Below the pieces are notes generated by a model. The model ran no database searches. It was not told the DNA's origin and was given only the letters and a program-made list of their open reading frames with translations. Made by a program: the position numbers and the translations under genes. A stretch of DNA of 64,000 nt from contig NZ_LJRO01000360.1 of assembly GCF_001401155.1 (NCBI RefSeq), forward strand, positions 1 through 64,000, in the 5' to 3' direction. Source of the stretch: Pseudomonas tremae. Lineage in GTDB: Bacteria; Pseudomonadota; Gammaproteobacteria; Pseudomonadales; Pseudomonadaceae. Shown here piece by piece: positions 8,904 to 17,100 of this stretch (its first letter is position 1; each line of letters begins with the position of its first letter).

Positions 8904-10358
8904 TTAGCTCGGTCGATAAACGCGCACATTGGCATGCCCCTCACTGAGCAAATGGTGGGCATGCAGGCGACTCATGACGCCTTTGTCGCAATACAACAGG
9001 TACTGGCGTGTGTCATCCAGTGCCTTGAAGCGGCTGTTCAATGCGTAGAACGGCAACGTCTGTATCTCCACGCCGGGCACTTGCAGCGGCTGGTCTTCCT
9101 GGGCATCCGGGTGACGGATGTCGATGATGACCTGACCGGCCAGCGCCTGGCTGACTTCTTCAATGTCGACATTGCGGCTCAGATCGTCGATGACCCGATC
9201 GATCGAAACCAGCTTCGCGCGCTCGAGCGCTTGCTCGAGGATCGCCATGTCGAACTGTTTTTCTTCGTACTCAACGCGGTTACGCTTGGCGTTGGTCTTG
9301 GGGTTGACCGAGATCACCCCGCAATACTCAGGCATGTGCCGGGCAAAATCAGCGGTGCCGATTTCAGTCGCCAGGTCCACGATGTCCTGCTTGTGAGTAG
9401 CAACCAGCGGCCGCAGGACCAGCTTGTCGGTCGCCGCGTCAATCAGCGACAGGTTGGGCAGCGTCTGGCTGGCAACCTGGGAAATCGCTTCGCCGGTGAC
9501 CAGCACGTCGATTTCAAGACGATCAGCCACGGCAGATGCAGCGCGTAACATCATACGCTTCAAAACTACACCCATATGACTGTTATCGACTTTCTGCAGA
9601 ATTTCTCCGAGAACTTCCTCGAACGGTACGCTGACAAACAGCACGCGCTGCGAGCTGCCGTACTTTTTCCAGATAAAGTGCGCAACTTCCATCACGCCCA
9701 GTTCATGGGCACGTCCGCCCAGATTGAAGAAGCAGAAGTGCGCCATCAGGCCGCGACGCATGATCTGGTAGGCCGCAACGGTCGAATCGAAACCGCCGGA
9801 CATCAATACCAGGGTCTGCTCCAGCGCGCCGAGCGGGTAGCCGCCCATGCCTTTATGCTGGTCATGAACCACAAACAACCGTTGGTCGCGAATTTCCATC
9901 CGCACGACCAGATCAGGCTTTTTCAGCTCGATTCCGGCAGCGCCGCATTGCATGCGCAGCTTGCTGCCGACGTATTTCTCGACGTCCATCGAGCTGAAAT
10001 CGTGTTTTCCGGCACGCTTGCAACGCACTGAAAACATCTTGCCCGGCAGCAGGTCGGCATAGTGCAGTTTGCACTTGGCAACGATGTCATCCAGATCGCC
10101 CAGCGGGTACTCGGCCACTTGCAGATAGTTGGCGATACCCGGCATGCAGCTCAGCCGATCCCTTATGCCCTGCAGTACTTTGGGGTCGGTCAGGCGGGTT
10201 TCGACCTCGAGGTTGTCCCATACGCCACCCACGACAATGTCCGCGTCCAGTTCACGGAGCACGGTACGAATGTTCTTGCCCAGCTGCCGGATGAATTTCT
10301 TGCGCACCGGCGGGCTTTTGATGGTGATTTCTGGAAAAACTTTAACGATTAGTTTCAT
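8904..10358 (-). CDS. thiI: tRNA 4-thiouridine synthase ThiI (with rhodanese domain)
   Basis: A 484-residue enzyme that places sulfur on uridine-8 of tRNA and can supply sulfur for the thiazole of thiamine. Order of domains: an N-terminal ferredoxin-like and THUMP region (residues 1-165), the PP-loop ATPase with LMSGGFDSTVA near 180-190, and a C-terminal rhodanese domain with the persulfide cysteine in LLYCDKG (Cys456). The start at 10358 gives MKLIVKVFPEITIKSPPVRK, the usual beginning. The divergent gene is glnA. Confidence 0.96.
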   Translation of the reverse strand: MKLIVKVFPEITIKSPPVRKKFIRQLGKNIRTVLRELDADIVVGGVWDNLEVETRLTDPKVLQGIRDRLSCMPGIANYLQVAEYPLGDLDDIVAKCKLHYADLLPGKMFSVRCKRAGKHDFSSMDVEKYVGSKLRMQCGAAGIELKKPDLVVRMEIRDQRLFVVHDQHKGMGGYPLGALEQTLVLMSGGFDSTVAAYQIMRRGLMAHFCFFNLGGRAHELGVMEVAHFIWKKYGSSQRVLFVSVPFEEVLGEILQKVDNSHMGVVLKRMMLRAASAVADRLEIDVLVTGEAISQVASQTLPNLSLIDAATDKLVLRPLVATHKQDIVDLATEIGTADFARHMPEYCGVISVNPKTNAKRNRVEYEEKQFDMAILEQALERAKLVSIDRVIDDLSRNVDIEEVSQALAGQVIIDIRHPDAQEDQPLQVPGVEIQTLPFYALNSRFKALDDTRQYLLYCDKGVMSRLHAHHLLSEGHANVRVYRPS

Positions 10359-10455
10359 GGAAACAGTGGGTGAGGTGCCGACCAAAAAAGGGGGGCGCGG
10401 ATTATAGCGGAAATTGCTCAGCGTTTAACCAGTTATCGTACACCCGATCATTCGC

Positions 10456-10501
10456 GCACCAAAAAGAGACGCCGCACCATTTTGAAGCGCCATTAAGGTG
10501 C
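10456..10501 (+). promoter_or_regulatory. NtrC enhancer sites upstream of glnA
   Basis: The NtrC consensus is GCACC-N5-GGTGC. GCGCC-ATTAA-GGTGC at 10487-10501 matches at nine of ten positions. Two further left half-sites, GCACC at 10456-10460 and 10474-10478, have degenerate right arms. They lie about 75-120 bases before the sigma-54 element, the normal distance for an NtrC enhancer. Confidence 0.75.
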
Positions 10502-10574
10502 GTACTCTTCTCGTCTGACGCGTTTTCGCCCCCTGAAAGGCTGCACTTGAGGCAAAAAACCCAACACGGGGCAC

Positions 10575-10590
10575 TGGCATGCAAATTGCT
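10575..10590 (+). promoter_or_regulatory. sigma-54 (RpoN) promoter of glnA
   Basis: TGGCATGCAAATTGCT fits the -24/-12 consensus TGGCACG-N4-TTGCW with one mismatch and the exact GG-N10-GC spacing. Transcription should start near 10601, leaving a leader of about 95 bases before glnA. Confidence 0.9.
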
Positions 10591-10694
10591 CCCTTGTGAG
10601 GCAGGTTGCCTTGGCAGAGTATTCGCGCCGGCACCACCACATTTCAAGGGGCCACAACTTTACCAAGTCGGTCCCTAGCCACCCGGAGGACACC

Positions 10695-12101
10695 ATGTCG
10701 AAGTCGGTTCAACTCATCAAAGATCATGACGTTAAATGGATTGATCTGCGCTTCACAGACACCAAGGGCAAGCAGCAGCACGTCACGATGCCTGCGCGCG
10801 ATGCACTGGAAGACGACTTCTTCGAAGTCGGCAAAATGTTCGACGGTTCCTCCATTGCTGGCTGGAAAGGCATCGAAGCCTCCGACATGATTCTGCTGCC
10901 GGATGACGAAACTGCCGTTCTCGACCCGTTCACCGAAGAGCCGACCCTGATCCTGGTCTGCGACGTCATCGAACCTTCGACCATGCAAGGCTATGACCGT
11001 GACCCGCGCGCCATCGCTCACCGTGCCGAGGAATACCTGAAGTCCACCGGTATCGGCGACACCGTTTTCGTGGGTCCCGAGCCAGAATTCTTCGTATTCG
11101 ACGAAGTAAAGTTCAAGTCCGACATCTCCGGCTCGATGTTCAAGATCTTCTCCGAACAGGCTTCGTGGATGACTGACGGCGACGTCGATGGCGGCAACAA
11201 GGGCCACCGTCCTGGCGTCAAAGGCGGCTACTTCCCGCTGCCACCGGTCGACCACGACCACGAAATTCGTACCGCAATGTGCAACGCCCTGGAAGAAATG
11301 GGCCAGATCGTGGAAGTTCACCACCACGAAGTTGCCACTGCCGGCCAGAACGAAATCGGCGTGAAATTCAATACGCTGGTCAAGAAGGCTGACGAAGTTC
11401 AGACCCTCAAGTACTGCGTACACAACGTGGCCGACGCCTACGGTCGTACTGCTACCTTCATGCCGAAGCCACTGTACGGTGACAACGGTTCGGGTATGCA
11501 CGTGCACATGTCCATCTCCAAGGATGGCAAGAACACCTTCGCAGGTGAAGGCTATGCCGGCCTGTCCGACACTGCCCTGTTCTTCATCGGCGGCATCATC
11601 AAGCACGGCAAGGCCCTGAACGGCTTCACCAACCCGTCGACCAACTCCTACAAGCGTCTGGTCCCGGGCTTCGAAGCTCCGGTCATGCTGGCCTACTCGG
11701 CCCGTAACCGCTCCGCATCGATCCGTATTCCTTACGTCTCCAGCCCACGCGGCCGTCGTATCGAAGCACGCTTCCCGGACCCGGCAGCCAACCCGTACCT
11801 GGCGTTCGCCGCACTGTTGATGGCTGGCCTGGACGGCATCCAGAACAAGATCCACCCTGGCGACGCCGCTGACAAAAACCTGTATGACCTGCCGCCTGAA
11901 GAGGCCAAAGAGATCCCGCAAGTTTGTGGCAGCCTGAAAGAAGCCCTCGAAGAACTGGACAAGGGCCGTGCGTTCCTGACCAAGGGCGGCGTGTTCAGCG
12001 ACGACTTCATCGATGCCTACATCGAGCTGAAAAGCGAAGAAGAAATCCGCGTTCGCACCTTCGTACACCCACTGGAATACGAGCTGTACTACAGCTGCTG
12101 A
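10695..12101 (+). CDS. glnA: glutamine synthetase, type I
   Basis: A 468-residue GS-I subunit; the dodecamer makes glutamine from glutamate, ammonia and ATP. Visible motifs are FDGSSIAGW (latch loop), GPEPEFFVFD with metal ligands, NGSGMHVHMS, and the NPSTNSYKRLVPG signature. The adenylylation loop NLYDLPPEE has the target Tyr at residue 397, so activity is probably tuned by GlnE as in enterics. GGAGG lies 7 bases before ATG. The sigma-54 promoter and NtrC sites upstream, and ntrBC 2.2 kb downstream, indicate nitrogen control. Confidence 0.98.
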   Translation: MSKSVQLIKDHDVKWIDLRFTDTKGKQQHVTMPARDALEDDFFEVGKMFDGSSIAGWKGIEASDMILLPDDETAVLDPFTEEPTLILVCDVIEPSTMQGYDRDPRAIAHRAEEYLKSTGIGDTVFVGPEPEFFVFDEVKFKSDISGSMFKIFSEQASWMTDGDVDGGNKGHRPGVKGGYFPLPPVDHDHEIRTAMCNALEEMGQIVEVHHHEVATAGQNEIGVKFNTLVKKADEVQTLKYCVHNVADAYGRTATFMPKPLYGDNGSGMHVHMSISKDGKNTFAGEGYAGLSDTALFFIGGIIKHGKALNGFTNPSTNSYKRLVPGFEAPVMLAYSARNRSASIRIPYVSSPRGRRIEARFPDPAANPYLAFAALLMAGLDGIQNKIHPGDAADKNLYDLPPEEAKEIPQVCGSLKEALEELDKGRAFLTKGGVFSDDFIDAYIELKSEEEIRVRTFVHPLEYELYYSC

Positions 12102-12132
12102 TCCAGCCACGCCAGCATTGATGGTGTGACAA

Positions 12133-12160
12133 AAGACCTCCTTCGGGAGGTCTTTTTTTT
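12133..12160 (+). terminator. rho-independent terminator of glnA
   Basis: The stem AGACCTCC / GGAGGTCT with a TTCG loop is followed by a run of T residues, 32 bases past the glnA stop. Confidence 0.92.
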
Positions 12161-12266
12161 GCCTGACATTCACAGCGTGAATTTTTGTTCACACCGTAAC
12201 GCTGGCTCTGGTAAGCGACCTGGAGTTAAATCTGCGTCTTCCCAATAGACCCGAGATGGAACTGCC

Positions 12267-12824
12267 ATGCGCCTGCTTCTGGCCACTTCCCTGCTGACCC
12301 TGACATGCATGTCCTCCTGCTTTGCGTTCGCCGCCGAGCAGAAACCTTCTGTCATCGAGCCGCTGCTGCAAGCCATCAGCGAACGCCTGACCATTGCCGA
12401 TCAGGTCGCCCTGAGCAAATGGGACAGCGGCAAGGCTGTCGAGGACCCGCCCCGCGAGCTGCAAGTGATCAGCGCCGCGCAGGCTCGCGCTGCGGAGTTC
12501 AAGCTGGACCCCAATGACGTTCAACGCCTGTTCCGCGCGCAGATAGAAGCCAACAAACAGGTGCAGAACGCCCTGCTCGCACAGTGGCACGCAGCGGGCA
12601 AAGCCCCTGACACCGTCAGGCTCAGCCTGGTGGATGACATCCGCCCGAAACTCGACCGGCTGCAGACTCAACTGTTGCAGGCCTACGCGGACTTCCAGCC
12701 GCTGCGCAAGAGTGAAAACTGCAAGCTCCAGCTGGACGCCGCGCTGAAGCGCTACCAGACCGACCCGATTCATGATCAGGCGCTGATCATGGCCACTGCG
12801 GATCTGTGCTCGGCAAAGCTCTGA
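12267..12824 (+). CDS. secreted chorismate mutase, AroQ-gamma type
   Basis: A 185-residue protein with a signal peptide (cleaved near residue 22, after FAFA). The mature enzyme is an all-helical AroQ-type chorismate mutase that turns chorismate to prephenate in the periplasm. The helix with ISERLTIADQVALSKWDSG and the stretch VEDPPREL are characteristic; the periplasmic class has the extra C-terminal helical half seen here (FQPLRKSENCKLQLDAAL), with two Cys that may pair. Its role outside the cytoplasm is unsettled; it is known in several plant-associated and pathogenic bacteria. It stands alone after the glnA terminator. Confidence 0.85.
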   Translation: MRLLLATSLLTLTCMSSCFAFAAEQKPSVIEPLLQAISERLTIADQVALSKWDSGKAVEDPPRELQVISAAQARAAEFKLDPNDVQRLFRAQIEANKQVQNALLAQWHAAGKAPDTVRLSLVDDIRPKLDRLQTQLLQAYADFQPLRKSENCKLQLDAALKRYQTDPIHDQALIMATADLCSAKL

Positions 12825-12903
12825 CACATCAGGCGGATAGCGCAGCACAGGACGATGTGTTCTATGCTGACGGCCATTCGTGCCCCTTGTCGTCGAGAGT
12901 CTC

Positions 12904-13446
12904 ATGCGTCAAAGCCTGATTTGCCTGCTGCTGTTGATCAGCCTGCCTGCCTTGGCGCAGATTTATAAGTACACCGATGCGAACGGCAACACCGCCTTCA
13001 GCAGTCAGCCACCCAACGGTACCAAAACCGAAGTGGTCGAGTTGCCGCCGCTCAACAGCATCGAAACCCAGGCGCCACCGAGGCCCGTGATAAACAGCGC
13101 TCCGCAATCCTCGTCGCCTTCGGCACCTGCGCAGCAAAGGCCACAGACAGCCTACGATGTGCTGGAATTGACCGACCTGCCGGCCGATGAGGCGTTACGC
13201 GCCAACAACGGTACGTTCATCATTGGCGTGAAGATCCAGCCTCGGCTGCAACAGAACCATCGCCTGCAGTTGCTGCTGGACGGCAACCTGTATGGACAAG
13301 ACACCAACCTGCCGCGCTTTCAGGTGGTCAATATCGATCGCGGCGAACACAGCTTTGCCGTGGTGGTGAAGGATGGCGAGCGGATCATTCAGCAAAGCGA
13401 GACGATCACCCTGACCGTACAACGCGTCAGCCTTGGCAGACCATGA
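12904..13446 (+). CDS. DUF4124 exported protein (first of pair)
   Basis: A 180-residue protein with a signal peptide (residues 1-18, ending ALA). The N-terminal mature part has the DUF4124 motif IYKYTDANGNTAFSSQPP, then a Pro/Ser-rich linker and a C-terminal beta-rich domain (LLLDGNLYGQ, NIDRGEHSFAVVV). I start at 12904, where the signal peptide begins. It overlaps the next gene, a diverged copy, by four bases, so the two are translationally coupled. DUF4124 proteins are common in Pseudomonas next to ntrBC; the function is unknown. Confidence 0.85.
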   Translation: MRQSLICLLLLISLPALAQIYKYTDANGNTAFSSQPPNGTKTEVVELPPLNSIETQAPPRPVINSAPQSSSPSAPAQQRPQTAYDVLELTDLPADEALRANNGTFIIGVKIQPRLQQNHRLQLLLDGNLYGQDTNLPRFQVVNIDRGEHSFAVVVKDGERIIQQSETITLTVQRVSLGRP

Positions 13447-14072
13447 ACAGGCTCACACTGCACGGCCTGTTGATCTGCCTGCTGGGGCTGTCGGCGCTGC
13501 CCGTGATGGCAGACGTCTACACCTACATCGATGCACAGGGCAACCGGGTGTTCACCGATCAGCCGCACAAGAACGCCAAACGCGTAGACATCCAGCCCAG
13601 CAACAACATGACCGGCACACCGCCCACCCGCACCTTGAAAGCTCGCCCTGCCAAACCTGTGGCGCAACCGATGTTCCATTATCAATTATTGAGAATTCTG
13701 GTTCCGGAACCGGATGCGTCGCTCAGTATCCCCAGCGGAGACCTGATTGTTACCGTCACCAGCGATCCCGCGTTGCAGCCGGGCCACAGTTATCGGTTGT
13801 TGCTGGACGGCGTTCCCGTGGGTGAGCCTGGACGCAGTCCGGTTTTCCCGCTGAGCAATGTGGACCGCGGTACCCATCAGCTTTCCGTGGAGGTTTTCGA
13901 CGAACTTGGCCGGGTCCTGGAAAAGACGCCGAACCAGCCCTTTCACCTGCAACGTATGTCGCTGGCGCAAAAGCGCGCGACGCGGCCCTGCAAGGACGAT
14001 GATTTCGGCGTGCGCCCGGAGTGCCCGCTCAAAGATAAGCCCAAGCCGAAAAGCATCATCCCCTTCCTCTGA
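13443..14072 (+). CDS. DUF4124 exported protein (second of pair)
   Basis: A 209-residue paralogue of the preceding gene: signal peptide to about residue 23 (VMA), DUF4124 motif VYTYIDAQGNRVFTDQPH, linker, and a C-terminal domain that repeats the partner's pattern (RLLLDGVPVGEP, NVDRGTHQLSVEV). The last 30 residues are basic and contain two cysteines. It overlaps the preceding gene by ATGA and lies 283 bases before ntrB. The repeated architecture points to tandem duplication. Confidence 0.85.
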   Translation: MNRLTLHGLLICLLGLSALPVMADVYTYIDAQGNRVFTDQPHKNAKRVDIQPSNNMTGTPPTRTLKARPAKPVAQPMFHYQLLRILVPEPDASLSIPSGDLIVTVTSDPALQPGHSYRLLLDGVPVGEPGRSPVFPLSNVDRGTHQLSVEVFDELGRVLEKTPNQPFHLQRMSLAQKRATRPCKDDDFGVRPECPLKDKPKPKSIIPFL

Positions 14073-14089
14073 CCTCAGACAAAACACAA

Positions 14090-14104
14090 GCACCTTTTTG
14101 GTGC
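14090..14104 (+). promoter_or_regulatory. perfect NtrC box upstream of ntrB
   Basis: GCACC-TTTTT-GGTGC is a perfect match to the NtrC half-sites with the right 5-base spacing. It could be taken for a terminator stem, but only mixed bases follow it, not a T-run. It is 130 bases upstream of a sigma-54-like element. Confidence 0.7.
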
Positions 14105-14233
14105 GAAAATCAGTCACTAGCGCAACAATACAGCCCAGATTGGTTCAGGAATGCTACCCAAGTGGCGCCGTATGCGGGCACGTGTGCAAAAAATGACACG
14201 CTTTTTCAGATAAAACGCTTCTTTTCGGAGCCT

Positions 14234-14249
14234 TGGTTTGTTTTTTGCA
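14234..14249 (+). promoter_or_regulatory. candidate sigma-54 promoter of ntrBC
   Basis: TGGTTTGTTTTTTGCA has the invariant GG and GC at exact 10-base spacing and a T-rich -12 block; the -24 block (TGGTTTG) is weaker than TGGCACG. It lies 106 bases before the ntrB start. Confidence 0.55.
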
Positions 14250-14263
14250 ACTTCACTTGCACA

Positions 14264-14278
14264 GCACCGTATTGGTGG
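14264..14278 (+). promoter_or_regulatory. second NtrC box, in the ntrB leader
   Basis: GCACC-GTATT-GGTGG differs from the consensus at one position. It lies just after the expected sigma-54 start point, where binding would block rather than activate, as at the E. coli glnL promoter. Confidence 0.6.
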
Positions 14279-14355
14279 CTTTGCTCCTGCTGGCGCAGAC
14301 CAACCAGCACCAGCATTGCGCGACTGCAATGTGCCAAAAGAGGTCAACACGATTC

Positions 14356-15441
14356 ATGACTATAAGCGATGCGCTGCACAGACTGTTACTGGATAACCTG
14401 ACGACTGCCACCATTCTGCTCAACGCCGACCTGCGACTTGAGTACATGAACCCGGCGGCGGAAATGCTGCTGGCCATCAGCGGGCAGCGTAGCCATGGGC
14501 AATTCATCAGCGAACTGTTCACCGAATCGACTGAAGCCCTGAGTTCACTGCGTCAGGCGGTGGAGCAGGCACACCCTTTTACCAAACGCGAAGCGATGCT
14601 CACCGCACTGACCGGCCAGACCCTGACCGTCGACTACGCGGTGACGCCGATCCTCAGCAAGGGCGATACCTTATTGCTGCTGGAAGTACACCCCCGTGAC
14701 CGGCTGTTGCGTATTACCAAGGAAGAAGCCCAGCTGTCCAAGCAGGAAACCACCAAGATGCTGGTGCGCGGCCTGGCCCACGAAATAAAGAACCCGCTGG
14801 GCGGGATTCGCGGGGCCGCGCAGTTGCTGGCCCGCGAGCTGCCGGAAGAAAGCCTCAAGGACTATACCAACGTCATCATCGAAGAGGCAGACCGCCTGCG
14901 TAATCTGGTTGACCGCATGCTGGGCTCCAACAAGCTGCCGTCGCTAGCCATGACCAACGTGCACGAAGTGCTCGAGCGCGTGTGCAGCCTGGTCGAGGCC
15001 GAGAGCCAGGGCTGCATCACCTTGGTGCGTGACTATGACCCAAGCATTCCCGACGTTTTGATCGACCGTGAGCAGATGATTCAGGCAGTGCTCAATATCG
15101 TGCGTAACGCCATGCAAGCCATCAGCGGCCAGAACGAACTGCGTCTGGGCCGGATCACCCTGCGCACCCGCGCCATGCGCCAGTTCACTATCGGGCACGT
15201 ACGCCACCGACTGGTGAGCAAGATCGAAATCATCGACAACGGCCCAGGCATCCCGGCCGAGCTTCAGGAAACCATTTTCTATCCGATGGTCAGTGGCCGC
15301 CCGGACGGCACAGGGCTCGGTCTCGCCATTACCCAGAACATCATCAGCCAGCACCAGGGCCTGATCGAGTGTGACAGCCATCCCGGCCACACCACGTTCT
15401 CGATCTTCCTGCCGCTGGAACAAGGAGCAGCTTCGACATGA
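14356..15441 (+). CDS. ntrB: nitrogen regulation sensor kinase NtrB
   Basis: A 361-residue soluble histidine kinase/phosphatase that reads PII (GlnK) and controls NtrC. It has an N-terminal PAS domain (residues 5-115), an H-box with His142 in VRGLAHEIKNPLGG, and an ATPase domain with DNGPGIP near 294 and GTGLGLAI near 320. There are no membrane segments. Start at 14356 gives the normal Pseudomonas length. The stop overlaps the ntrC start by four bases. NtrC boxes upstream suggest autoregulation. Confidence 0.96.
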   Translation: MTISDALHRLLLDNLTTATILLNADLRLEYMNPAAEMLLAISGQRSHGQFISELFTESTEALSSLRQAVEQAHPFTKREAMLTALTGQTLTVDYAVTPILSKGDTLLLLEVHPRDRLLRITKEEAQLSKQETTKMLVRGLAHEIKNPLGGIRGAAQLLARELPEESLKDYTNVIIEEADRLRNLVDRMLGSNKLPSLAMTNVHEVLERVCSLVEAESQGCITLVRDYDPSIPDVLIDREQMIQAVLNIVRNAMQAISGQNELRLGRITLRTRAMRQFTIGHVRHRLVSKIEIIDNGPGIPAELQETIFYPMVSGRPDGTGLGLAITQNIISQHQGLIECDSHPGHTTFSIFLPLEQGAAST

Positions 15442-16874
15442 GCCGTAGTGAAACTGTCTGGATCGTAGACGACGATCGTTCCATCCGCTGGGTACTGGAA
15501 AAAGCCTTGCAACAGGAAGGCATGACCACGCAAAGCTTCGACAGCGCCGACGGAGTGATGAGCCGTCTGGCCCGTCAGCAACCGGACGTGATCATTTCCG
15601 ACATCCGCATGCCCGGTGCCAGCGGGCTGGATTTGCTGGCACGGATTCGCGAACAGCATCCTCGCCTGCCGGTCATCATCATGACCGCCCATTCAGACCT
15701 GGACAGCGCTGTGGCCTCTTACCAGGGCGGCGCTTTCGAGTACCTGCCCAAGCCATTCGACGTCGACGAAGCCGTCTCGCTGGTCAAACGCGCCAACCAG
15801 CACGCGCAGGAGCAACAGGGCCTGGACGTCGCACCGACGTTGACCCGTACGCCTGAAATCATTGGCGAAGCGCCCGCCATGCAGGAAGTGTTTCGCGCCA
15901 TCGGGCGTTTGAGCCACTCCAACATCACCGTGTTGATCAACGGTGAATCGGGAACCGGCAAGGAACTGGTTGCCCACGCCTTGCACCGCCACAGCCCGCG
16001 TTCGGCCTCGCCGTTCATCGCGCTGAACATGGCGGCGATTCCCAAGGATCTGATGGAATCAGAGCTGTTCGGCCATGAAAAAGGCGCGTTCACCGGTGCG
16101 GCCAACCTGCGCCGCGGTCGGTTTGAGCAGGCTGACGGCGGCACGTTGTTCCTCGATGAAATCGGTGACATGCCCGCCGACACCCAGACCCGTCTGCTGC
16201 GCGTGCTGGCGGATGGCGAGTTTTACAGGGTGGGCGGTCATACGCCGGTCAAGGTCGACGTGCGGATCATTGCCGCCACTCACCAAAACCTTGAAACTCT
16301 GGTGCAGGCTGGCAAGTTCCGTGAGGACTTGTTTCATCGCCTGAACGTGATCCGTATCCATATCCCGCGCATGTCGGACCGTCGCGAAGACATTCCGACC
16401 CTGGCCAGACACTTTCTGAGCCGCGCTGCGCAAGAGCTTTCCGTGGAACCAAAGCTGCTCAAGGCCGAGACCGAGGAATACCTCAAGCATCTGCCGTGGC
16501 CGGGCAACGTTCGTCAACTGGAGAACACTTGCCGCTGGATCACGGTGATGGCCTCGGGCCGTGAGGTGCACATCAGCGACCTGCCGCCGGAACTGCTGAG
16601 CCTGCCGCAGGACGCCGCGCCGGTTACCAACTGGGAGCAGGCGTTGCGCCAGTGGGCCGATCAGGCGTTGTCGCGTGGTCAGTCCAGCCTGCTGGACAGC
16701 GCGGTGCCAACCTTTGAACGAATCATGATTGAAACCGCCTTGAAACACACCGCCGGACGCCGCCGCGATGCTGCCGTGCTGTTGGGATGGGGCCGCAACA
16801 CCTTGACCCGCAAGATCAAGGAACTGGGCATGAAGGTCGATGGCGGAGATGACGACGAGGCCGATGAGGGCTGA
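15438..16874 (+). CDS. ntrC: nitrogen regulation response regulator NtrC
   Basis: A 478-residue sigma-54 activator. The receiver domain has acidic residues 11-13 and the phosphorylation site Asp55 (ISDIRMPG). The AAA+ domain has the P-loop GESGTGKE near 169, the sigma-54 contact loop GAFTGA at 216-221, and GTLFLDEIGDMP (Walker B). The C-terminal Fis-type helix-turn-helix (RRDAAVLLGWGRNTLTRKIK) binds GCACC-N5-GGTGC sites such as those before glnA and ntrB in this window. Confidence 0.97.
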   Translation: MSRSETVWIVDDDRSIRWVLEKALQQEGMTTQSFDSADGVMSRLARQQPDVIISDIRMPGASGLDLLARIREQHPRLPVIIMTAHSDLDSAVASYQGGAFEYLPKPFDVDEAVSLVKRANQHAQEQQGLDVAPTLTRTPEIIGEAPAMQEVFRAIGRLSHSNITVLINGESGTGKELVAHALHRHSPRSASPFIALNMAAIPKDLMESELFGHEKGAFTGAANLRRGRFEQADGGTLFLDEIGDMPADTQTRLLRVLADGEFYRVGGHTPVKVDVRIIAATHQNLETLVQAGKFREDLFHRLNVIRIHIPRMSDRREDIPTLARHFLSRAAQELSVEPKLLKAETEEYLKHLPWPGNVRQLENTCRWITVMASGREVHISDLPPELLSLPQDAAPVTNWEQALRQWADQALSRGQSSLLDSAVPTFERIMIETALKHTAGRRRDAAVLLGWGRNTLTRKIKELGMKVDGGDDDEADEG

Positions 16875-16930
16875 GTAGTTATATGATGGTCGGCCATGCC
16901 CTGCGTTGGCATGAACGACCACTCAACGCA

Positions 16931-17083
16931 GGACGCAGAGCGCGGGAACGATAGTCATCTCAAGAACGATTATCGTGCCAATGCTCCGCGTTGGCCTGCA
17001 GTTCGTGACGCTCTGCGTCACAAATCTTCAGTCTGGCGAGCCCTAGTGCGGAACTGAGTTCCCACGCGAGCGTGGGAACTCAG
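16931..17083. repeat. cluster of intergenic hairpin repeats
   Basis: The region holds GTGACGC-TCT-GCGTCAC (17005-17021) and a perfect 14-base stem with a 2-base loop (17054-17083, arms CTGAGTTCCCACGC and its complement). Degenerate copies of the same units lie at 16931-17000. The type is the mosaic of short palindromes typical of P. syringae-group intergenic DNA. The last hairpin is 17 bases from the end of the next gene and could act as its terminator on the minus strand, although no T-run follows. Confidence 0.7.
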
Positions 17084-17100
17084 TCATGGGCGGCAGCACA

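Noticed and set aside
14090..14104. Terminator after the DUF4124 genes
   Set aside because: The dyad is short, has no T-run behind it and matches the NtrC consensus exactly.
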